From contig JAHRBS010000007.1 in NCBI GenBank assembly GCA_024305745.1, positions 1,736,001 to 1,800,000 on the forward strand: 64,000 bases of DNA, in the 5' to 3' direction. A program made the translations under genes and the position numbers. Source of the stretch: Polyporus tsugae (Eukaryota; Basidiomycota; Agaricomycetes; Polyporales; Polyporaceae). Positions 1 to 11,144 of this stretch are shown here, in pieces. How positions within the stretch are numbered: position 1 is the stretch's first letter; the number at the start of each line of letters is the position of its first letter. The notes beneath the pieces were generated by a model, which saw only the letters and a list, made by a program, of their open reading frames with translations, made no database searches and was not told the DNA's origin.

Positions 1-1301
1 GCCCAATCACGGCTCGGATGGCGCTTCTCGTTCTGGATCATGTTCATCGTTTCCGCCTTGAACGCCTTGGCGTGTATATTCATCACCCCAGAAACTGTAA
101 GTAGACTGCATCACGACTCGAGTGTTGCGTACACACGAGGTTGGGCGTCACTAAACTGGTGTGGTTTGTGGTTAGTTTAGTCCCGTACTGCTTCGTCGCC
201 GGGGGCGGAAGCTGACAAAAGCGAGTGGCGGAGGAACGGTCTATGTCTCACGGTTTGATACCAACCGTGCTATGTCGCTTCCTGCTATCCTGAAGAGGGA
301 CATGAGCCGTCCTTTCTGTAAGTTACGTGCATCTAGCATCCACACCCTGTCACGTCGCTCACATCTGGTCACAGATTTCTTGTTCACGGAGCCCATCGTG
401 TTGCTGCTCGCTATTTACATCGCCATTGCCTATGCAACGTTATACGCGTTCTTCGCAGCGTACCCCATTGTATTCCAACAGCACAGGGGTTTCTCGGAGG
501 GGGAAGGCGGACTTATGTTCCTCGGAATTGGCATTGGGAACCTCCTCGGCCTGTCATTTGTGCCCATTCAAAACAGGCTGTACTGGAGGGCAATGGACCG
601 CAACGACGGAAGAACGATCCCAGAAGCGTACGCATATTCATCCTGTTCCTTCGTCGTGTTCATATTTAACTCTGTCCACCTGCTGGTGCTTGTAGGAGGT
701 TGTACTTACCTATGGTTGGCGGTGTCTTCCTCCCAATCAGTCTTTTCTGGTTCGCATGGTGAGTAATCTCTACCGATTCAAGTATCGTTTGCTCTTAACT
801 TGACAATGCACATAGGACGAGTGACCCTCCTATTCCCTGGATCGTCCCCGCCCTCGCCGGCATTCCATTTGGTTTCTCTTGTGCGATCATCATGCAGGGT
901 CTGGTACAATACCTAATGGACACCTACTCAATATACTGCGCGAGCGCCATCGCATCCACCGTCATCACCCGCTCGGTTGTCGCTGCTATCTTCCCGCTCA
1001 TCAGCCCAACACTTTACGGAAATCTTGGAGATAGCTGGGCCTGCAGCGTTTTCGCCTTCCTTGCGGCAGCATGCATGCCTGTCCCGTTCCTGTTCTACGT
1101 AAGTCGTTCCTGGTGTAGTCGGGGTGAAGTCGATGCTGACGACAAGTCAAGAAATATGGAGCATGGATCCGAAGCAAATCGAAATGGGCGTTGCAAGACA
1201 ACGGCGCTCTCATTCACACGGAGCCCCCCTCTCGCATGGAGGTCGACGAAAAAGAAGTCGCTGTAACGAGCTCAGAAAAGACGGCAGATGAGGTATTATA
1301 A
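1..1301 (+). CDS. MFS transporter, polyamine/drug type, C-terminal part
   Basis: The first codon of the window is already in frame and reads a membrane helix ending in FITPET, so the 5' part of the gene lies outside. An intron runs from just after PET (about 99) to about 180. The next exon reads on through a basic cytoplasmic loop (RRRAEKLTKASG) into TM helices with FFAAYPIVF and FLGIGIGNLLGL, then, after introns near 320, 655-700 and 765-815, helices with FGFSCAIIMQG-like and QYLMDTYSIYCASA sequence. The last intron (about 1098-1151) joins to KYGAWIRSKSKWA, the usual cytoplasmic tail start of fungal DHA1 drug:H+ antiporters, and the frame closes at TAA 1299-1301. The family exports drugs, polyamines or toxins across the plasma membrane. 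Substrate cannot be told from this fragment. Confidence 0.85.
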
Positions 1302-1603
1302 GTAGATGACCTTCAGTTCAGTTCGCGACTTTACGTAGATAGAAATTAAATTGGCGAGGATGAGTCAGCAGGGGAGTGCTAGTGAGGGCTGACGCTGACG
1401 TGACCGTGTCGGAACGCGTCGAGCGGCTGGAAACGAACTGCTCAGACTCGAAGACTGAGCTCGGCCCGCCTCAACGTTCGGCTTCAACGACAGCGACGAG
1501 ACTCACAATCGCGACACTCTTTGGGCACTCTCCAACTCGCTGCACGCTCTTCTCCACGAGCCTCAGCGCCCCCACCCTTCCTTTCAACTCACAACAGCCC
1601 TCC

Positions 1604-3086
1604 ATGGCCCCCACGCTCTCTTTTCTCTATTCGTCTCCGACACCACCACCGCCCACCTCCGTCCCACCGCCTTCCCAGGATTTCGTCATGCAGCAGGTGC
1701 CCAATGTCTTCGTGCACCCGCCCGACGAAGAGCTCGAGTATAACCCCGCTTGGTGTTACTTTGACGCAACCCAGGCCGTCAAGGAGACCCTCACCACCCA
1801 CCCTGACATGGAAGCCCTTGACGTTGCACTCGGTTTCTGTCAGCAGACCGACAATCGCGCTCCTGCCTTCCGCCGCACCTTCCCCAATGAGTCCCAAGAC
1901 ACCGTCGTCATGCCCCGCCGCGGCAGTCTCCTCAATCTCAAGTTCCGTACCCCGGACCTCGAGATGGACATGGAGCTCGAGCCAGATGGCCAAACAGACA
2001 TCCGCAGTCGTGGTGTGCGCAGGTACGATGATGATGTCGTAGAGGTCGTCAAGTTCCGCAGGGGCGACTCTGTCATAGATCTTGGTCACGAGCAGACCGT
2101 CAAGGCCAAGAAGGCGAACACCTTCCGCGCACGCGCTACTCAGGCTCTGCGCTCGATCAAGAACGTAGGGAAAGGGAACCGCGATCGCAGAGCAACCGTC
2201 AGCGCCCCCCAACCGTTATCCCAGGACGAAACCCAGTCCCAGAGTAATGACCAGAATCGAAACCATCTACAAGGCGCGACCCTCCCCACACGGCACTCAT
2301 ACCAAGAATCCCCCTCCCCGAGACCAGCTTCTCCTTCAATATCCCGACGGAGGTCACTCACCATCTCACAATTGTTCACCTCATTCAAGGAGAACAAGGA
2401 GAACCAGACCAGCCGACCGGCCTCACCTGCGGATGAGCTCTTGCCACCAACATCCCCAACTCTCGTTGACTCGGACTCGTCCCCGTCCGTCCGCCCCATG
2501 TCACCCACCGACTCTCCCACCCCACATTCACAACGCTTCCGATCCTCCTTTCTCGAAGACTATACACCGCCAACTCCCAAGTCTCCAACGCAGCCTGCTG
2601 AACCGGAGCAGGCTCGCAAGCCTGGAGTTGACAGGCGACGCTCTTTTGTTCGGAGACTGTCTGTTCTGGAGTTGCAGAAGTTGTTCACCGGCGGAAGCTC
2701 GAATGTGACAATGTATCCGTCGGAGTCTGTACGTAGTCTACTCTCTGCATCTCCTTCGGTGTAACACGGGTTAACTGGTGTTTCTTCACGTCCAGGCTTC
2801 CCAACCAGAAGATGAGGACGTATTCACCCCTTCCCGCTCGCGTCTGGCATCAGTGGACTCCGCAGCTATCCTTTCCGCGTCGTCGTCTCGGACATCCCAC
2901 GGCTCCTTGTCTCGGCATTCCAACGCATCGTCAGAGGTCCTGTCCGCCCGCCCGTCGTGGAGTTCGCAGTTGGGCAAACAAGGGACAGGAGAGGAAGAGG
3001 CTGGCGCCGATCTGGAGATGCGGCTCGACTCGTTGCACTTCGACTCGCTCCACTTCGACCCCGACGAGATCATGAGCTCGCTCTGA
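1604..3086 (+). CDS. Ser/Pro-rich low-complexity protein, function unknown
   Basis: Two exons, 1604-2728 and 2796-3086, joined in frame over an intron (GTACGT...CCAG, 2729-2795). I chose the ATG at 1604 (MAPTLSFLYSS), because the longer frame upstream has no ATG. The product is about 470 residues: a conserved-looking N-terminal part (PNVFVHPPDEELEYNPAWCY, LDVALGFCQQ), a middle with basic patches, and a long Ser/Pro/Thr tail with repeated RRxS sites (RRRSLTIS, RRRSFVRRLSVLELQKLF) that resemble basophilic kinase targets. The C-terminus holds a short direct repeat, DSLHFDSLHFDPDEI. No enzymatic domain or membrane segment is visible. A signalling scaffold or regulatory protein is possible, but this is inference only. 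Confidence 0.7.
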
Positions 3087-3182
3087 ACTGTGCGTTGGCT
3101 GCTCCCCTTCATGTACACACGCTACGCTCTCCTGGGACAGTGATCCTGGCAGAATTTGCCACCCATTCATTCCACTTCTTCC

Positions 3183-3200
3183 TCATCATCATCATCATCA
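3183..3200. repeat. (CAT)n microsatellite in 3' UTR
   Basis: About six tandem CAT/ATC triplets lie some 100 bases after the stop of the Ser/Pro-rich gene. The following 580 bases up to the next gene are pyrimidine-rich and hold no supported gene. Confidence 0.6.
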
Positions 3201-3786
3201 TGCATTACTTTCAGCATCGCATTTCATTCGCATTGGCATTCCTATCATCTCGCGCATACGAGCAATCGTCATATATATATGGAGGAGCCCCGCTTATCCA
3301 TCTCTGTCCCGTGCACACGCTCGTCCGCCTGGTCGCTCGCCGTTCACCGTTCACGACTGTTCATGTCCGTTCATGCTTTCACCTCCACATGCTGCTTCGC
3401 ATTCGCCGTCCTGTATATGCTCTTCCCGTGTTTCCATCTCCCTCTCTGTCACCCTCTTAGTCGATTGTCTTTTCGTCTTCCGTAGACACACATATCCTCG
3501 GCTGCGCCGCCGGCTACCTGTTCACCCACCCTTGCATTGCCTCGAGCTGTCCAAGGAAATCCTCCTCTGATCATGTTCACGCTGTCTGTTGCACCCTGTT
3601 ACCCTGTATGGTAGTCGTCTATCTTCTCTCCCCCAGTGTTCTAGAGCATACACCACGCGTTTGCATGCACAAAACTCGGAGCATCCCATTCTCGTCCATG
3701 TGGTGATATATAAGTTAGCAGCATGAGGCTGGAAGCAGTCCGCTCGTTTTTGTCCCATAGGATACCCATCCGGAACATGGCAATGC

Positions 3787-6700
3787 TCAATACTTCTCCG
3801 AGATGACTGTATGCGCCGCGAGTCAGCCAAAACGATATCGCTCTCTAGAAAGAAACGGCTCACCGAGCGCGACGAGCGACGTCCATCCGGTGAATGGATG
3901 GCTGCAGCAAACGGCGCCGGATCGTTAGCACGAGCCCTTATGCGCCACCAGACCTGAGCATGGACATACCTCCGCCTGCCCTCGCCGGAGAGCGCGTCGT
4001 ACTGCTCCCATACGTACCCAGTCCGGACGTATTCCTGCACGCACAATGATCAGCCCCCTCCGACCCAGATTCAGACCTCGGCCAGAGCCAGAGCCCAGCG
4101 CACCGCGCGCCACAACGCACCTTGTGGACGTTGTCGACGATGTTCTTCCGGAGCTCCGCGTAGATCTCCTGCGCGCGCTGCTGGTGCGGGCCTGCCTGCG
4201 CCGCGTACTTCTACTCGCCCGAACACAGGACACGGGATACACAGGACACAGGACACAAAACGAAGGCCGTCGCAGCGGGGCACGTCAGTCAGTCAGTTAT
4301 GCTTCTACTGTGCATGCACTGGGACGGGAAACGGGCACGCACCTTGTGGAGCGATGCGAGCGCGAGGTAGTTCATCTGGATCCAGATCGGGCCCTTCCAG
4401 TAGTTCTCGCCCTGACCGAAGTCGGGGTGCGCCGCGGATAGGCTGCGGAGGCCATACGGCGACCAGAGGTGCTCCGGGTCGCGGAGGAGGTCGAGGATCG
4501 CGCCGAGGTGCGGGGAGTCGGGCGGGAGGAGGCCGAGGAGGAACGGGAAGAGGGAGAGGTAGCCCTTGTGGCAGACGTGGTACGACTCGTCTGTTGCAGT
4601 GCAGTGTCATGAGCGACGGACGGAAGGAGGACGGAAGGCAAGGGATAGTGACTGACCCTCGTCGTTCACGCCGACGTCGCAGTACATCTGGTTCTCCTCG
4701 CTCCAGTGGAGGTCTGCGCACGAAACGAGGACTTAATGAGCACTCGATCGCCCACTCAAACAAACAAAACGTGGCCGTCCCGTCTCTCACCGTCGATGTT
4801 CGCGATCGTCGCCTTCGCGATCTCCTCGAACGCCGCCGCGTCGTCCACCTCGCCCACGAACTCCGCGATGTCCCGCATCGTCTGCGAGAAGAACGCCATC
4901 CACGAGATCAGGTCCAGGTGCAGCTCCCCCGCGTGCGCCAGCCCCCGCGGGTAGTCGTCCATCCCGCTCGTCAGGACGTGCTGCTGCGAGCGGCCGCGCC
5001 AGCGGTACGCCTCGGTGCGCGAGCGCGCCTTTCGAGCGTACTGTTTGATCTGCCCGCGCTGCGTCCGGCGGAACCACTCGTAGTGCCGCTTGAGGGGCTT
5101 GTAGATCCTGCGGAGGTAATCGAGCGCGAGCTCAGGCTCGTCCAGTAAGCGCCGGCCGGGCGTGGACGTCTTGGAATTGGAGGTGAGGGGGACCTGGGAG
5201 CCGAGGCCGAAGTCCATGCCGAGGTCCGCGTCGGAGGGACCCTTCAGCTGGCGGAGGCGGTCGATGAACGCAGTGACGGCCATGGTGAGCGTAGGCGGGT
5301 TAGCGTAGGTGGGGACTTGGGTCTGGAACTCGGGCGGGACGCGACTGCGAGCTTCCTCGCCGAGGATCTGCTCGCGCGCGACCCAGCCGTCCTCGTCGAT
5401 CAAGTTGATCCAGCTCTGAAGGATCTCGAGACTGGAAGTATTGTGTCAGAGAGTATGAGAATGAAATGCTCGTCGACTCACGAAAGGTCATTGTCGTACT
5501 GGCCGATGTGCAGCAGGTGGAAGCCCTCGTCCCTATACATAGAGAATGAGTGCCGACTTCGCCACGTATGTATGCGCGCATACCAGTAGAACCCACGCGG
5601 GAAAAAGCTCCTGCTGGGGGTCGCCGTCAGAAGACTCTTGGGTTCGACCAACGTTGGGCCCTTCCTCTCGCTGGACTCAGCACCGTCGTTGTCGTCGTCC
5701 TGGTCCCATTCATAGGCAAAACCACGATCGATGAGGGACGTGCCGTAGAAGTAGCCAACGCCGCCCATCAGATTCGACGTGATAGCCTTCGAGAATTGCC
5801 TGAGAGACTCGTGATCGGAGGTCTTGTAATTTGAGGGAATAGGGAAGACAGAGTCGAAGCGCCCGTTGTATGAGGTGGAGAGCGCAGGAATGCCCTCGTC
5901 CAAGACAGCAGCTACGCAATCACTATATCAATCTAAAGTGACATGGAGGGGTAGGAGGAGCTGCTGCTTACGACTCAATTTCTGTTTACCACTCTCAAAG
6001 AAGACGTCGAATTGGAAAGGCCCATCGAAGTGCTTCTGGACAGCAAAGAGGTTGCTACCAGTATAGACCTCGTCTGGAAGCTGGAAAATGAAGGCGGGGT
6101 CTGGGTATCCCCCTTGAGGATCGGCGTAAGACTTGAGGATATCCTGGGCATGTCTGACCATGGGGTTCTGGATAAGGTCTGCAGCCAAATGAGTTGGTGT
6201 GCGACTCCTCTGAGATATCCGGGTGCGATGTAGGCTCACCTTTGGCCTTCCAGAATTCGCCCGGCGGAACCCGCAGCCCGAGAAGATGAGACTTCCCAGT
6301 CCTGTGATGGAATGCGTTTGCGAATTGGCCATCCGTGCTATAAACATTCTTTGGACCTACCAGACACAGTTAGTCGGACGCGCGGCTCGTGGATAGGTCA
6401 ATCCCTACTGTCAACAATCCGGATGGTGAAGTCATCTAACTCAGGCGTTGAGCCTGTTAAGACGATGGGGCCCTCTATGCCCTGCATGCCGTTAGTCAGA
6501 CAATGCAATGTACCAGTGATTCGAAAAACGAACGTTCTCATCTTCCTCGGTCTCCATGTCGATCCCACCAAGACCCTCCAGCCCAATGTAGAAAATGGGA
6601 GATACGCGCGAAGGAAGGACTTGTGTCCCTTGTCAACAGAAATATGCAATACGGTCGCGTATGTGTCTCACGCACCAGGGTTGAGAGGCTCTCCCTTGAT

Positions 6701-7118
6701 CCTCGCTGCCCAGCTCCCGCCGTGTTCTCCACCAGGAACTTTGAGGAACTCGGTCGTGAGCTTGACGTTGTTTGGTCCATCCTTGATGACCTGGACACCA
6801 CCCTCGCGCGGGTCGTATTCCAGCCAAGAGTAGCCATCCAGACCGTCTCCCTGGTCGCACCCATGGCGTGTTCCTGGTTCCCAGTTACGCGCGTCAGTTA
6901 CGGCGACGAGGAGACAGACACGCTCACATACGCGAGATAGACTGGTAGTCTTGAGTTCCGAACCACATGAGCCCAGTCATGAGAGACTGGGAGATCTTGG
7001 GCTTCAAACCGAAGTAGAGGTTGGGTCGGTACGTTCCCCAGAAGAGAGGGTCAGAGTCGTTCCCCGGCTTCGCCAAGACCGAGGGGAGAATGGGAAGGAG
7101 GACCCATAGTAACCTCAT
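3787..7118 (-). CDS. ER mannosyl-oligosaccharide glucosidase (glucosidase I, GH63)
   Basis: It removes the outermost alpha-1,2-glucose from Glc3Man9GlcNAc2 in the ER, the first trimming step of N-glycans. The start at 7118 (MRLLWVLLPILPSVLA) gives a cleavable signal peptide or anchor; an in-frame ATG at 7145 is an alternative. GH63 landmarks follow in order: LFWGTYRPNLYFGLK, TGLMWFG, GYSWLEYDPREGG, then the C-terminal (alpha/alpha)6 domain with YEWFRRTQRG, GMDDYPRG (catalytic Asp region), GENYWKGPIWIQMNY and GYVWEQYD (catalytic Glu region). The gene has many introns. The last two are small: after GEGRR the frame joins SHPFTGWTSLVAL and then VISEKY-stop, with TGA at 3787-3789. All key motifs are present and length is normal (about 800 residues). 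It is divergent from NYN protein A, 550 bases apart. Confidence 0.93.
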
Positions 7119-7669
7119 GTTGAAGAGTGAGGCCGAGCCAGACACCCCAGTGCAGACCGTAAAGAGAAGCCAAGTGGGGACCAGAGAGCGGCGAGAGTCG
7201 TGTCTGGCCCCAGCTGAGCTGTTGAGCAGGTCGTTGAGTATAGCACACCCGGTTCTCGCGTCTCTGCACTACTGAGACTGATCGGACGTGGCACTCCATC
7301 TTATCTTATCTAGTTATTAGATGGGCTCTGGCTTGGAGTCTGCATGCGATACAGTAAGTATCTATCTCGTCTGGAAGCCGTCCCCTTTTGGTTTGTACCA
7401 CCACCCATCCGAGATATCCGGTTTCATGCAGACAACATCTCATTCAAGGGATCTGGCCCAGCGGAATGCCATGGCAATGCCGAATACCTTCAGCTTGTGG
7501 TCCTGAGAACGCTGTCGGAACAGGGCGTATCGCCCACCCCAGTGACATGCGGTTACTGTGCGGTACAGCCCAACCACACATAATCCCCCCCCCTCGCCTC
7601 ACCCCCTTGACCTCCAGCCCCGAGCCCTCCCTCCCAGCCGACCTCTGCCAGGACGCGGAGTAGGCCGCC

Positions 7670-9738
7670 ATGAGCCTTCCAGTCCATCCCATTGACGAGC
7701 ATGTTGCCATCTTCTGGGACTACGGTACGTCCCGTCTCGTTCAATGTACCCGAGGACTGTCTTCAATGGTTCGTTGACCCAGAGAACTGCGCGCCTCCAA
7801 CGAGTACGCCCGGCTACGATGTCGTAAACAACATACGCCAGGTTGCACACGAATATGGCAGCGTGAAGCTGTTCAAGGCATACCTCGAGCTCTCCGAGCA
7901 ATCGTCTTCCAAATCCATCGGCCTTCGCTCGGAGCTGCAGTCCTGCGGAGTCTCTTTGACAGACTGTCCGCACAACGGGAGGAAGGATGTTGCGGACAAG
8001 ATGATGATTGGTATGTCGTGCACACTCTGTTGCATTCGCATCCGCTTCCGATCACTCAAATACGGCCTACATAGTTGATATGCTCACCTACGCAATCGAC
8101 AATCCCGCCCCAGCCACGATTGTTTTAATCTCTGGAGATCGGGACTTCGTCTACGCTGTATCGGTACTACGCCTCCGAAAGTATCGCGTAGTATTAGTTG
8201 CACCCTATTGCGCGCACGCCAGTCTCAAGTCCCAAGCTTCAGCGGTGCTGAACTGGGAGACCGACATCATGGGCAAGACCACTCCTCGTCCTGGGACATT
8301 GGAGGCATCTCATAATGCCTCCGATGATGCGCTCCAACGCTCATCCAGACGCCCATCCTGTGCAAGTCAACTCGGACCTCCGCCTACTCCGAGGCATGGC
8401 CGTCGTCTATCGTTCAAGACCAATACCCCCATAACCCCCATAACTCCTGAGGATTACAATAAAGCTCCTTGCGGCTCCCTTTTCGAAGGAACACACAAGA
8501 GGAACCCCTCTATTGTCACAACGGACGAATGTCTCCCGCTCGACGCCGCTTTGCATAGTGGTATACCTCAGCTCTGTGAAGCTCTTGATTCGATTCAGGC
8601 ACAGCCACCCATACCCGACATCGTGGACTTCATGCAGGACTTGAAAGGACCGCGACTGCAGCCTCCGTCGCCGGCGACGGTACGTATCTTCGTCTTCATA
8701 CAGGAAAACCTGCACTCATTACCATTCCCAATATTATTACCCCTACCGCTCAATCGCTTCTACCACCTAACACTCCCTTGCCGACGTTTGACGCGATTCA
8801 TCAGCTTTTCAATGACGTTGCAAGCTCTCAACGGACATCTGTTGCTCCTATGACAGCTGTCAACGTCGCGGCTCCGACCTTCGTAAGTTCCTCCCCCTCC
8901 TCAATCCCTCGTATTACTGAGAGCACATATCAACATCGACATTCTGCAGGCACAGTCTCCCGCCGAACATGCGTATGCCGTATGTGACATGGAAACGAAC
9001 AGCGTTAACCAAGACCTCCCGCTCAATGGCACAGAGCCTGCCAGCGCGCCTCCACAGCGTCTCAATACCAATCTAATCATTGCACCTGAGCCTATTCCTT
9101 TCCCGCATCGCAGGGTTGAACCTCCCATCGTGCGACCCGCGACTGTCGAACCTGTATCGCGCGTTTTGAGTGTTCATGTGGAACCATCGTCGGTCCCGAC
9201 CTCGATCTCGGCCTCCTCATCCTTATCGGAAGGCACGTTCCACACGCCCGTGCCTATCCCATCTAGAGCTATTGACGTGACGCCACCCACGTCGGCGCTG
9301 GACATTGAGGAAACCTCTATTTCTGATGCCGGCCAACCGCATCCGCCACTGAGCGAGCAAGAGTTATCATCCCGCTCGCGCCCACCATCACCGACGCCCA
9401 CCGGAATCCTGCCAGGATCAGGGTCAAGTGTGGCGCGGCCAGTGGACCCTACAATTCTTGCCGAAGAAACCACGTCGATCCCTCGGTTCTTCCATCCTCT
9501 CGCGAAGGCCCTAGAAGAGTCTCGCCTCCGTGGGGCCTTGAAGCCTCTGCGCTCGTGGGTCGGCCTGCGGATCCCCCCGGGGACGTACGCTGAGGCGAAG
9601 GTGTCCTCTTTCAAACAGTACACGGCTGCCGCTGAGAAAGCGGGCATCGTGGAGCTTGGGGGCCTCCAAGCTAAGGCATGGATCGCGCTGAGCCCAGAAT
9701 GGCATGGCAAGGTCTACATTCAGGCAGCGCCGTCCTGA
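7670..9738 (+). CDS. NYN-domain putative ribonuclease with OST-HTH/LOTUS-like C-terminus (copy A)
   Basis: The ATG at 7670 begins MSLPVHPIDEHVAIFWDY. An intron (G|gtacgt...cccag) restores WDYENCAPP, the first acidic motif of NYN domains. Next come VVNNIRQVAHEYGSVKLFKAYLE, the Cys/His segment SCGVSLTDCPHNGRKDVADKMM, and after a second intron VDMLTYAIDN and LISGDRDF, the last acidic motif. So the PIN-like acidic residues (D17, the DxxD of KDVADK, GDRDF) look intact. A long Ser/Pro-rich linker follows, interrupted by introns near 8680 and 8880-8950. The end (about residues 500-590: FHPLAKALEESRLRG, then FKQYTAAAEKAGIVELGG) fits the HTH-OST/LOTUS fold seen in MARF1/Limkain-type proteins. Likely an RNA-binding or RNA-cutting regulator. 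A paralogue lies at 22848-24579 in opposite orientation. Confidence 0.85.
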
Positions 9739-11144
9739 GTCCTGACACATCGAGGCATCGAGGCACTACGCAGGCCGAGTGCCATATCGTGTCATATCAA
9801 TGCTTCATCAGGACGCAGCGGCGAGGTGTGATCTATGGAACCGTCGTCTTGTGAACGATGTATTTTTGGGGGTTGCTTCTATAATGCCTCGGATGGGAGG
9901 GCTTCTCGACGGTGTATACCCATCAGTGTATTTGCTTGTAGCTTCAGCCCGATGTATTTTGATTAGCTTCTGCTTCTTTGACGTCAGCGCCCTCTCCGTG
10001 GTGCACGAGAGGCAGTTGAATGAACTTCCGCGAGCCGTTTAGTCGTATAGAGGCACGGACCTCGGGCTCGTGCAAATGCTTACGTCTAAAGGGCGGAGCA
10101 TAGCACCTTCACCTGATGCACGGCTTCATGATGAGCGTTGGATAGGCACCTGCCGCGTGCCGTCGCCAATGCGGAAGCGTGCTACGAAGCAGCAGGCATT
10201 CAGCACTACTGCAGGATATGGGCGATGCACGCCCCGTCCCGTCCAACAAGCGAGAGCAGAGGGTTTCACGGGGGAGCCTGCAGGGAAGACCAATTCAGTC
10301 GTACAGTCAGTAGCAGTCGATATCCCGAAGCTGCACTGGCTAAAGTTGCAGGGTCCGTTCTCCATGCTGCATCAGTGGCTCACTGATTACCTTCCGAGGG
10401 TGCTTGCCGTGAATCGATCAGCGATGTCCAATGCCGGCATATTGTACTATGTGATGTTGAGTGGTGCGGGCGAGCCGTAAAGCGACCAAAGTCGGAGGGC
10501 TGTGGATATCGGCGGAGGCACCGATGCTGATAAAACACACACGGGTGACAGATGCAGTTGGGGCCTGTACTCTAAAGACAAATTTCGTGGAAGAACATGT
10601 TGCGAATGTCGGGCTGTGATTCGACTGGAAGCGATGTGCGGTTGGCAAGCCAGGTCGCATGGGCGTCTGCGCTGTGGCAGAGTCGAAACAACAGCGGTTT
10701 CCTAAACGGGACATGTACGCCAATGTATGGCTACCGATTCGCTGGTCGACCACCCTCCAACCTCTTGGCCCGGCAATTAGTGACAATTCGGAGCTGCGAC
10801 GTGCGTATGGCAGCGAGGGCTCCCCCTGAGACGTCGGGCGTGTTCAGGCCATTTCTCACAGTCCTCTTCAGGGCACTTCGCGCATGCGCATTCCGCGCGC
10901 TCTCGTTCGTGTTCGCCTCTGGCGACCCAGGCTCACGGTCCACGATGGTGCGCTGCTCCGATACTTATCCTGTGTTCTCATATTGACTCGAGCGTAATCT
11001 AGCACCATCTCATGGTTCTCGCCGAGCTGATCTCGGACCCCTCTCGTAATCCATAGATTACGCAGGACATATTCACAGGCGATTTATAAGGCAGTGGGTC
11101 GACGCCATGGTTGTCGTGTTTCCCAGTCCCCCTTCCACGCAGCT
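9739..11144. other. Intergenic, no supported gene
   Basis: The stretch holds only short open frames (longest about 136 codons at 10070-10480, without family motifs or convincing splice structure). It presumably contains the NYN A terminator and the promoter of sulfate permease A. Confidence 0.6.

Noticed and set aside
10070..10480. 136-codon plus-strand frame between NYN A and sulfate permease A
   Set aside because: No family motif, no splice context, and a composition like neighbouring non-coding DNA.
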